This document shows positions 1 to 4,954 of a stretch of DNA of 7,503 nt, in pieces. Under the pieces are notes generated by a model. That model had not been told where the DNA came from and did no database searches. It worked only from the letters and a program-made list of their open reading frames with translations. The DNA lies in assembly GCA_007123015.1 (NCBI GenBank), contig SKSL01000109.1:1-7503 (forward strand), read 5' to 3'. Every line of letters begins with the position of its first letter. Position 1 is the first letter of the stretch. The position numbers and the translations under genes are program-made. The stretch comes from Natronohydrobacter sp. Lineage in GTDB: Bacteria; Pseudomonadota; Alphaproteobacteria; Rhodobacterales; Rhodobacteraceae.

Positions 1-1015
1 CGCGCAACACATCCCCCATGGCCTGCACATTGGCCAGCAAAGCGTCGCGCGCGATCACCTGCTGCACAGCAAGCCCGGCCGCCGCCGCCATGGGATGGCC
101 CATATAGGTATGGCCATGCTGAAAAAAACCGCTGCCCGCAGCGAAAGCATCATGAATGCGCTGGCTGAGAAGCGTCGCCCCAATGGGCTGGAACCCCCCA
201 CCCAAGCCTTTGGCGATGGTCAGTAAATCCGGCGCGATCCCGTCCTGTTCACAGGCATAGCGCGTGCCAGTCCGTCCCATGCCGCACATGACCTCATCAA
301 GGATCAGCAAGACCCCGTAGCGGTCACAGATCGCCCTGATCTGCTTGAAGTAATCCGCCACAGCGGGCACGGCACCCGCTGTCGCGCCGACCACAGGTTC
401 CGCGATGAAGGCGGCCACAGTGTCCGGCCCCAGCTCGAGGATCTTCGCCTCCAGCTCGCCCGCCGCGCGTGCGGCATAGGCCGCATCCGATTCGCCCGCC
501 TGTTGCTCGCGATAGGCGAAACAGGGCGCGATGTGATGCGCGTCCATCAGCAGCGGTTTGAACTGCGCGCGGCGCCATTCATTGCCCCCTGCTGCCAGCG
601 CGCCCAGCGTGTTGCCGTGATAGCTCTGGCGGCGCGCGATGATATGGCGACGCTGCGGCTGGCCGATTTCGGTGAAATACTGCCGCGCCATTTTCAGCGC
701 CGCTTCCACGGCCTCGGACCCGCCTGAGACCAGATAGACATGGCTCAAGCCTTCCGGTGCCCCGTCGATCAGATTATCAGCCAGCGCTTCGGCCACGTCT
801 GTGGTGAAGAATCCCGTATGCGCATAGGCCAGCTGGTCCAACTGCTTATGCAAAGCGTCCAGCACATCCGGATGCGCGTGGCCCAGACAGGACACAGCGG
901 CCCCGCCCGAGGCGTCGATAAACTCTGCCCCGCTGGCATCAGTGAAGCGAATGCCTGCGGCACTGGCAGCAAGGCGCGGGGGATGATGAATAGAGCGGTG
1001 CAGAAGATGGGTCAT
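1..1015 (-). CDS. Class III PLP-dependent aminotransferase, 3' end outside the window
   Basis: The first 338 codons of a fold-type I, class III aminotransferase are present; the family is usually about 430-460 residues, so roughly the last 100 are missing past the left edge. Visible landmarks are SGGSEA (97-102, phosphate-binding turn), SYHG (131-134, an aromatic that stacks on the PLP ring), IAEPVVG (204-210), LDEV (239-242, Asp binding the pyridine nitrogen), TIAKGLGGG with the Schiff-base lysine at K269, and GHTYMGHPMAAAAG (301-314). These enzymes move an amino group between an amine or omega-amino acid and a keto acid in the cytoplasm. The substrate cannot be read from the sequence; close relatives are usually named only aspartate aminotransferase family protein. 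ATG at 1015 is preferred. An in-frame GTG at 1030 is possible but has no ribosome binding site, and a stop lies in frame at 1052-1054. The gene is transcribed away from the mcl2 cluster, downstream of the small exported-protein gene. Confidence 0.9.
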   Translation of the reverse strand, partial: MTHLLHRSIHHPPRLAASAAGIRFTDASGAEFIDASGGAAVSCLGHAHPDVLDALHKQLDQLAYAHTGFFTTDVAEALADNLIDGAPEGLSHVYLVSGGSEAVEAALKMARQYFTEIGQPQRRHIIARRQSYHGNTLGALAAGGNEWRRAQFKPLLMDAHHIAPCFAYREQQAGESDAAYAARAAGELEAKILELGPDTVAAFIAEPVVGATAGAVPAVADYFKQIRAICDRYGVLLILDEVMCGMGRTGTRYACEQDGIAPDLLTIAKGLGGGFQPIGATLLSQRIHDAFAAGSGFFQHGHTYMGHPMAAAAGLAVQQVIARDALLANVQAMGDVLR

Positions 1016-1109
1016 GGCGCAGGCTTTCACGCGAAAGGGTCTGCTTCGCGCCTAGCAAAGGCCGCCCTGCGCCCGCAAGCCTTGTCTGAACTCTGTCGCG
1101 TGACTGTGT

Positions 1110-1400
1110 TCAACTCGCTGTGCCGGGGGCGGGATACACCTCGTCGCGCAGGCTGAACCCTGTGCCCTGCGCCAAAAGGCACATGCGCCCATCGCGCAGG
1201 GTGACAGTCAGGGTCCAGGTCTCGGTCTCAGGGGCGGCGAACAATTCCATCACGGCATGGCCCGCCTGCCCCATGGCACGCCGCGTCTGGTGAAGCTGCG
1301 CCAGGCGGTCCAGCACCTGCGCGCGCGGGCCACAGGGCAGGGATTGCGCCGCCGCTGGGGTGGCAAGAAACAGCGCAAGGGTCAGGCAGAGGGCGCGCAT
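1110..1400 (-). CDS. Small exported protein with two cysteines, function unknown
   Basis: A 96-residue protein opens with a signal peptide: a short basic start, a hydrophobic stretch over about residues 3-13, and a small-residue cleavage region ATPAAAQ around 13-19. The predicted mature periplasmic protein is about 77 residues and has exactly two cysteines (C23 and C74), which could form a disulfide. The pattern CGPRAQVLDRL (23-33), a Trp-Thr in the middle (62-63) and DGRMCLLAQGTG (70-81) resembles a conserved hypothetical family I recall in Rhodobacterales; no function is known to me. The start is supported by AAGGAT about nine bases upstream of ATG at 1400. The gene is 94 bases upstream of the aminotransferase on the same strand and divergent from mcl2. 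The two minus-strand genes may be cotranscribed, but nothing links their roles. Confidence 0.75.
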   Translation of the reverse strand: MRALCLTLALFLATPAAAQSLPCGPRAQVLDRLAQLHQTRRAMGQAGHAVMELFAAPETETWTLTVTLRDGRMCLLAQGTGFSLRDEVYPAPGTAS

Positions 1401-1512
1401 CGGGTGATCCTTTCAAACTGAGCGAAACCTGATCCCAGCCTGCCAGTCTGGCCCCAAGACCCCGTTACCCCAGCGCGCGCTGCCCTGTTAGCGCCGCAAG
1501 ATGCCCTGCCGC

Positions 1513-1527
1513 TGCTGCAATGCAGCA
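1513..1527. promoter_or_regulatory. Perfect 15-base palindrome upstream of mcl2, possible operator
   Basis: TGCTGCA-A-TGCAGCA has 7-base arms around one central base, 69 bases upstream of the mcl2 start in the divergent intergenic region. It is followed by a looser inverted repeat, TTTCGC (1530-1535) and GCGAAA (1550-1555), separated by 14 bases. The length and symmetry fit a dimeric repressor or activator site. I cannot name the regulator. The TGCA cores are loosely reminiscent of short-chain acyl-CoA regulator (ScfR family) sites, but the match is not good enough to assign. Confidence 0.4.
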
Positions 1528-1580
1528 TTTTTCGCTTGCGATTTATGTCGCGAAATGATCCACAGGCGACAGAAAATTAC

Positions 1581-1586
1581 GAGGGA
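1581..1586 (+). promoter_or_regulatory. Ribosome binding site fixing the mcl2 start
   Basis: GAGGGA lies nine bases before ATG at 1596 and selects this codon over an in-frame ATG at 1536. The 1536 start would add 20 residues with no family resemblance, and the protein would then run across the regulatory-looking sequence. Confidence 0.75.
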
Positions 1587-1595
1587 CTCATCACC

Positions 1596-2462
1596 ATGGA
1601 CACGCGCCCTTTCCGGTCTGTTCTCTATATCCCCGGCTCGAAAGAGCGCGCGCTGGAAAAGGCGACCACCTTGGCCGCGGATGCGATCATCTTCGATCTA
1701 GAAGATGCCGTCGCTGTGGATGAGAAGGCGCGCGCCCGTGTACTGCTGGCCGAGACGCTGCAAGGCACCGATTACGGCACCCGCGCCAAACTGGTCCGAA
1801 TCAATGCGCTCTCGAGCGCATGGGGGCGCGATGATCTTGATGTGATCGCGAGCGCGCGCCCCGAGGCGATCCTGCTGCCCAAGGTCGATGACGCCAGCCA
1901 TATTCAAGACTTGGCGCACCTGCTCGATGCGCGCCCCGAGACGGCTGACACACGCATCTGGGCGATGATGGAATCGCCGCTTGGTGTGATGAATGCGCTC
2001 GCCATCGCCCGCGCCCCGCGCATGGCAGGTTTCATCATGGGCACCAATGATCTGGCCAAGGATATGGGCTGCCGCTTCCGCCCAGACCGTCTGCCGCTGC
2101 TGGCCTCGTTGCAACTGCCGTTGATTGCCGCGAAAGCTGCCGGGATTGTCGCGGTCGACGGGGTCTATAACGCGTTCAAGGACGAAGACGGTTTGCGCGC
2201 GGAATGTGAACAGGGCCGCGACATGGGCTTTGACGGCAAGACACTGATCCATCCGCTGCAACTGGCCATCGCCAACGAGGTCTTTGCCCCATCCGAGCGC
2301 GAGATCGACCTTGCCAGCCGCCAGATCGCTGCTTTCGAGGAAGCGACGGCGCGCGGTGAAGGTGTGGCTGTGGTGGATGGCAAGATCGTTGAAAATCTGC
2401 ATATTGTGACTGCGAAGCAAATCCTGGCAAAGGCCGAGGCCATTGCCGAACTGACGGAGTAG
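1596..2462 (+). CDS. mcl2: (3S)-malyl-CoA thioesterase (CitE/malyl-CoA lyase family)
   Basis: This 288-residue protein belongs to the HpcH/HpaI-CitE superfamily (TIM barrel, Mg-dependent, cytoplasmic). Landmarks are VLYIPGSKERALEKA (9-23), FDLEDAV (33-39), the substrate-site arginine in LVRIN (R68), LLPKVD (93-98), and metal-binding candidates E126 in MMESP and D152 in GTNDLAKD. A conserved C-terminal block GFDGKTLIHP (211-220) is also present. R. sphaeroides has two paralogues: Mcl1, a malyl-CoA/beta-methylmalyl-CoA lyase of about 318 residues, and the shorter Mcl2, which hydrolyses (3S)-malyl-CoA to malate and CoA in the ethylmalonyl-CoA pathway. Length and position near mch and sdh favour Mcl2. 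Thioesterase versus lyase activity is not provable from sequence alone, and a generic CitE-like lyase remains the alternative. It heads a tight cluster; the next start is six bases after its stop. Confidence 0.85.
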   Translation: MDTRPFRSVLYIPGSKERALEKATTLAADAIIFDLEDAVAVDEKARARVLLAETLQGTDYGTRAKLVRINALSSAWGRDDLDVIASARPEAILLPKVDDASHIQDLAHLLDARPETADTRIWAMMESPLGVMNALAIARAPRMAGFIMGTNDLAKDMGCRFRPDRLPLLASLQLPLIAAKAAGIVAVDGVYNAFKDEDGLRAECEQGRDMGFDGKTLIHPLQLAIANEVFAPSEREIDLASRQIAAFEEATARGEGVAVVDGKIVENLHIVTAKQILAKAEAIAELTE

Positions 2463-2468
2463 CCACTT

Positions 2469-3029
2469 ATGGGAAATCTGATCCTGATCCTGGGCGTCGC
2501 CCTCTGGGCGGGCGCACATCTATTCAAACGGCTGGCACCTGAGCGCCGTGCAGCGATGGGCGAGGCCGGTCGCCTGCCGCTGACACTGGCGCTGGTCGGC
2601 TCGATCGTGCTGATGGTGCTGGGCTATCGCTGGGCCGATCCGATCGGGCTTTGGCCGACTTATCCGTGGATGATTCACCTCAACAATCTGCTGGTGTTTC
2701 TGGGCTTCTACCTTTTCGCGGTCTCGGGCCTGAAAACCCGTCTTCACCAGAAAATTCGCCATCCGCAACTGTCGGGCTTCAAGGCCTGGGCTGTGGCGCA
2801 TCTTCTGGTCGTGGGCACATTGCAGGGCGTGATCCTGTTCGGCGGGTTGCTGGCCTGGGCCGTGGTGTCGGTGATCCTGATCAACCGCGCAGAGCCGACA
2901 TGGAAACGCCCGCCGGAAGCGGCTGCATGGAAGGAAGGCGTCACTGTGGTCGGCGCGATCTTCGGCATGCTGGTTGTGGGGATCATTCATGGCTGGCTGG
3001 GACCGTGGCCCTTTGGTGGGGGAATGTGA
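2469..3029 (+). CDS. NnrU-family integral membrane protein
   Basis: The 186-residue protein is strongly hydrophobic, with likely membrane segments near residues 2-19, 36-54, 68-88, 107-138 (long, perhaps two) and 157-178. The motif RHPQLSGFKAWAVAHLL (97-113) is the family signature, with histidines H97 and H111. NnrU was named from a gene near nitric oxide/nitrite reductase functions in R. sphaeroides. The plant and cyanobacterial carotene isomerase Z-ISO is a heme-b-containing homologue. Which activity this copy has is unknown, and no denitrification gene is nearby. The start is well placed: GGAG overlaps the mcl2 stop and lies nine bases before ATG at 2469. Its own stop overlaps the next start by one base (TGATG), so it is probably translated together with the DUF1737 protein. 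The name nnrU should not be read as a proven nitrogen-oxide role here. Confidence 0.85.
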   Translation: MGNLILILGVALWAGAHLFKRLAPERRAAMGEAGRLPLTLALVGSIVLMVLGYRWADPIGLWPTYPWMIHLNNLLVFLGFYLFAVSGLKTRLHQKIRHPQLSGFKAWAVAHLLVVGTLQGVILFGGLLAWAVVSVILINRAEPTWKRPPEAAAWKEGVTVVGAIFGMLVVGIIHGWLGPWPFGGGM

Positions 3030-3232
3030 TGCTGGCCTATCGGCTGCTGACTGGCGAGGACACATCCGCCTTTTGCCATAAAGTGACGGAAGCCCTGTCG
3101 AAAGGTTGGGTGCTGCATGGCAGCCCGGCCTATGGCTTTGACGCAGCAAGTGGCAAGATGCGCTGTGCGCAGGCCATGGTGAAAGAGGTCGAGGGGGCCT
3201 ATGCGCCTGAGATGAAACTCGGCAGTCTCTGA
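3029..3232 (+). CDS. DUF1737-containing small protein, function unknown
   Basis: This 67-residue protein has no signal peptide or membrane segment. It carries the DUF1737 pattern YRLLTGED (4-11), FCHKVTEALSKGW (15-27), LHGSPAYGFD (29-38) and AMVKEVEG (49-56), filling almost the whole protein. The fold is small and cytoplasmic by composition, and no catalytic residues are evident. The ATG at 3029 overlaps the NnrU-family stop by one base and is preceded by GGTGGGGGA, so translational coupling is likely. A GTG at 3026 is in frame but gives no advantage. In genomes I recall, short DUF1737 proteins often follow NnrU-family genes, suggesting a shared role; that is recollection plus inference. Confidence 0.85.
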   Translation: MLAYRLLTGEDTSAFCHKVTEALSKGWVLHGSPAYGFDAASGKMRCAQAMVKEVEGAYAPEMKLGSL

Positions 3233-3290
3233 CCCCCGGAGGCGCTGCCCCCGGACCCCCGGAGTATTTGCAGCAAGAAAATGAGCAGGA
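3231..3290. repeat. Copy of a dispersed Rhodobacterales intergenic repeat, with three CCCCCGGA units
   Basis: The spacer between the DUF1737 stop and the mch start is almost entirely one structured element. CCCCCGGA occurs at 3233-3240, 3248-3255 and 3256-3263, followed by GTATTTGCAGCAAGAAAA. The arrangement of a GCGCTGCCCCCGGACCCC core, then GGAGTATTTG, then an A/G-rich AAGAAA tail, is one I recall as an intergenic sequence recurring many times in Rhodobacterales genomes, typically at gene 3' ends. The internal triplication is directly visible. The genome-wide repeat status is recalled and cannot be shown from one copy. Confidence 0.55.
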
Positions 3291-3291
3291 T

Positions 3292-4320
3292 ATGAGCAAG
3301 ACAACAGCAGGCCGGTTTTTCGAGGATTACCGGATCGGGGATGTGATCCAGCATGCAGTCCCGCGCACAGTTTCGGGCGGTGAGCGGGCGATGTATCACG
3401 CGCTGTATCCGGCGCGCGGGGCGCTCTATTCGTCGGATGAGTTCGCGCGGGCCTGTGGTCTGCCGCAAAGCCCGGTTGATGATCTGGTGGCGTTTCATAT
3501 TGTTTTCGGCAAGTCCGTGCCCGATGTCAGCCTGAACGCAGTCGCCAATCTGGGCTATGCCGAAGCGCGCTTCCTGCGCCCGGTCTATCCCGGCGACACC
3601 TTGCGCGCGCGCTCGGAAGTGATCGGGCTGAAGCAGAATTCCAACGGCAAGAGCGGCGTGGTCTGGGTGCGCACGACTGGCGAGACCCAGCGTGGCGAGA
3701 CTGTGCTGAGCTATGTGCGCTGGGTCATGGTGCGCAAGCGCGACCCGGAGGCGGAAGCGGGCGCGCCGGTCATCCCCGATCTGGTTCCTGTCGTGGAAGC
3801 CGCTGATCTGGTCGTGCCGGAGGGGCTGGATTTCAGCGCCTATGATTTCACTCTGGCCGGTGAGCCGCATCGCGGGCGCGATTATTCCATTGGCGAGCGG
3901 ATCGACCATGTCGATGGGGTCACGGTCGAGGAAGCCGAGCACATGCTGGCGACACGGCTGTGGCAGAACACGTCGAAAGTGCATTTCGACGGTACGCAGC
4001 GCGCCGATGGCAAGCTTCTGGTCTATGGCGGGCATGTCATCTCGATGGCGCGCGCGCTCTCGTTCAATGGGCTGGCCAATGCGCAGATGATTGCGGCGAT
4101 CAATGGCGGCAGCCATGCCAATCCGTGCTTCGCAGGTGATACGATCCGCGCATGGAGCGAAGTGCTCGACCGGGCGGAGACAGCGGCACCGGGGGTGGGG
4201 GCGCTGCGCTTGCGTCTGGTGGCCACCAAGGGCGCGACGGATGTGCTGAAAGACGACAGCGGCAAATATCACCCCGATGTGCTGCTTGATCTGGATTACT
4301 GGGTCTTGATGCCGCAGTAA
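3292..4320 (+). CDS. mch: Mesaconyl-CoA hydratase (beta-methylmalyl-CoA dehydratase), MaoC-like double hot-dog
   Basis: The 342-residue protein matches the length of R. sphaeroides Mch (about 343) and its N-terminal pattern AGRFFEDY (6-13). It is built of two hot-dog units, roughly residues 10-150 and 190-340. The first contains SPVDDLVAFHIVFGKSVPDVS (60-80) and RPVYPGDTLRARSEV (96-110). The second contains the hydratase-type NTSKVHFD (226-233, with H231 and D233), GGHVISMARALSFNG (246-260) and NPCFAGDTIRAWSEV (277-291). The enzyme interconverts (2R,3S)-beta-methylmalyl-CoA and mesaconyl-C1-CoA in the ethylmalonyl-CoA pathway, in the cytoplasm. ATG at 3292 is chosen by family similarity. The upstream AGGA is only one base away and A/G-rich AAGAAA at 3275-3280 is the more plausible ribosome contact, so initiation may be weak. 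TTG at 3268 would lie inside the intergenic repeat and is unlikely. Confidence 0.92.
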   Translation: MSKTTAGRFFEDYRIGDVIQHAVPRTVSGGERAMYHALYPARGALYSSDEFARACGLPQSPVDDLVAFHIVFGKSVPDVSLNAVANLGYAEARFLRPVYPGDTLRARSEVIGLKQNSNGKSGVVWVRTTGETQRGETVLSYVRWVMVRKRDPEAEAGAPVIPDLVPVVEAADLVVPEGLDFSAYDFTLAGEPHRGRDYSIGERIDHVDGVTVEEAEHMLATRLWQNTSKVHFDGTQRADGKLLVYGGHVISMARALSFNGLANAQMIAAINGGSHANPCFAGDTIRAWSEVLDRAETAAPGVGALRLRLVATKGATDVLKDDSGKYHPDVLLDLDYWVLMPQ

Positions 4321-4352
4321 GCGGCCCAGGAGTGAGTCGCCCCTGAAACAAG

Positions 4353-4403
4353 GTGATCACGACCCTGCAAATTTGTGATCACGCATGGAAAATCTGTGAT
4401 CAC
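4353..4403. promoter_or_regulatory. Three evenly spaced GTGATCAC palindromes, candidate GntR-family operator array
   Basis: The perfect palindrome GTGATCAC occurs at 4353-4360, 4375-4382 and 4396-4403, with centres 22 and 21 bases apart, about two helical turns. The third copy extends to TGTGATCACA. The form GT-N4-AC matches the core of GntR-family operators. In R. sphaeroides the GntR-family regulator AkgR activates TCA-cycle genes, so it is the leading candidate for binding upstream of sdhC; this assignment is inference. The boxes lie 155-205 bases before the sdhC start, a reasonable place for an upstream activator. Confidence 0.6.
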
Positions 4404-4408
4404 AAACA

Positions 4409-4450
4409 GCTTTTTCCCCAATCTTTTATCGCTATCACGCGGGAAAAAGC
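4409..4450. repeat. Perfect 10-base inverted repeat in the sdh control region
   Basis: GCTTTTTCCC (4409-4418) and GGGAAAAAGC (4441-4450) are exact reverse complements separated by 22 bases. The interval contains the LacI-type dyad described separately, whose centre is within one base of the repeat's own centre. No T-run follows the right arm, so this is not a standard intrinsic terminator on the plus strand. It could be a pair of protein half-sites about three helical turns apart, or an RNA hairpin if transcription from mch reads through. Confidence 0.6.
4424..4437. promoter_or_regulatory. LacI-family operator-like dyad, possible CceR site
   Basis: TTTTATCGCTATCA is an imperfect dyad centred on CG at 4430/4431, with TA and TA flanking symmetrically. 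This is the layout typical of LacI-family operators (TA-N-CG-N-TA core). In R. sphaeroides the LacI-family regulator CceR activates TCA-cycle genes and its binding is relieved by 6-phosphogluconate, so it is a natural candidate upstream of sdhC. I cannot compare with a position weight matrix here. The left half diverges at two or three positions, so confidence is moderate. Confidence 0.4.
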
Positions 4451-4471
4451 GTCGCGCGTCTGTGTGAACGC

Positions 4472-4499
4472 GTGACATTTGTATGAAATTCGGTATGTG
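4472..4499 (+). promoter_or_regulatory. Candidate sigma-70 type promoter for sdhCDAB
   Basis: GTGACA (4472-4477) matches the -35 consensus TTGACA at five of six positions. After 16 bases TATGTG (4494-4499) is a weak -10 matching only the TAT part, common in alphaproteobacterial promoters. Transcription would start near 4506, giving a leader of about 50 bases before sdhC. The operator-like boxes then sit upstream, consistent with activation. Other start sites are possible. Confidence 0.35.
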
Positions 4500-4511
4500 A
4501 AGGGATACCGA
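4490..4511. repeat. Inverted repeat TCGGTAT / ATACCGA overlapping the candidate -10
   Basis: A 7-base perfect inverted repeat, TCGGTAT (4490-4496) and ATACCGA (4505-4511), is separated by 8 bases. It spans the candidate -10 element and predicted start point, where a bound repressor would block transcription. Just downstream GGCCGCCGC occurs twice directly (4516-4524 and 4527-4535), with no obvious role. Confidence 0.45.
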
Positions 4512-4557
4512 GCAAGGCCGCCGCTGGGCCGCCGCGCCACAAGAAAGGGAGCCATGC

Positions 4558-4941
4558 ATGGCTGACGTCAACCGGGGCAATCGCCCACTGTCCCCGCATC
4601 TTCAAATCTATCGCCTGCCACTGGCAGCTGTCACATCGATCCTGAACAGGATCACGGGCGTCGGGATGACGCTGGCGGCTGTCCTGATCGTCTGGTGGTT
4701 CGCGGCCGGTGCGTTCAGCGCGGCCTATTTCGATTTCGTCGACGGGCTGCTGACCTCGTTTCTCGGCCATCTGATCCTGATCGGTTCGCTCGCAGCACTC
4801 TGGTATCACATGCTGAACTCGATCCGGCACCTGATCTGGGACACTGGCCGCATGATGGATGTCGAGACTGTTGAAAAGACCAGCTACGCTGTCTTTGCAG
4901 GCACGGCGCTGCTGACGCTGCTGACCATTGTGATCGTTTGA
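4558..4941 (+). CDS. sdhC: Succinate dehydrogenase cytochrome b556 subunit
   Basis: This 127-residue membrane anchor of complex II carries the family hallmark RPLSPHLQIYR (9-19). S27 and R31, which correspond in number and context to the quinone-site residues of the E. coli subunit, are present. So are H84 in WYHML, the expected heme b axial ligand, and IRHLIWD (89-95). Three membrane helices lie at about 24-48, 63-87 and 108-127. With SdhD it binds heme b and ubiquinone and fixes SdhAB to the inner face of the cytoplasmic membrane. Residue 30 is Asn where many homologues have His (SxLHRxTG). GGGAG at 4547-4551, six bases upstream, supports ATG at 4558; the ATG at 4554 is out of frame. It is the first gene of the operon after a 237-base control region. 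Confidence 0.96.
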   Translation: MADVNRGNRPLSPHLQIYRLPLAAVTSILNRITGVGMTLAAVLIVWWFAAGAFSAAYFDFVDGLLTSFLGHLILIGSLAALWYHMLNSIRHLIWDTGRMMDVETVEKTSYAVFAGTALLTLLTIVIV

Positions 4942-4954
4942 AAGGGGCAAGACC

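Noticed and set aside
740..1156. A 138-codon plus-strand frame across the aminotransferase start
   Set aside because: It runs antisense to the conserved N-terminus of the aminotransferase and its gap, has no ribosome site and no recognisable protein features.
1556..1564. TGATCCACA, one mismatch from a DnaA box
   Set aside because: A single near-match without a cluster, AT-rich region or origin-associated gene is expected by chance.
1536..1595. A 20-residue N-terminal extension of Mcl2 from ATG at 1536
   Set aside because: The extension has no family similarity, while ATG at 1596 has GAGGGA at good spacing and gives the expected N-terminus.
3268..3291. TTG start for mch at 3268
   Set aside because: It would place the N-terminus inside the intergenic repeat; ATG at 3292 matches the family start.
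3199..4272. A 357-codon minus-strand frame opposite mch, and a 273-codon one opposite mcl2 (1698-2519)
   Set aside because: Both mirror well-supported plus-strand genes and give low-complexity His/Arg/Gln-rich translations without domains.
4353..4403. FNR or CRP sites in the GTGATCAC boxes
   Set aside because: FNR and CRP sites need four or six bases between half-sites (TTGAT-N4-ATCAA, TGTGA-N6-TCACA). Here the half-sites abut directly.
4409..4450. Intrinsic terminator of mch
   Set aside because: The loop is 22 bases, no T-run follows the right arm, and the interval contains an operator-like dyad.
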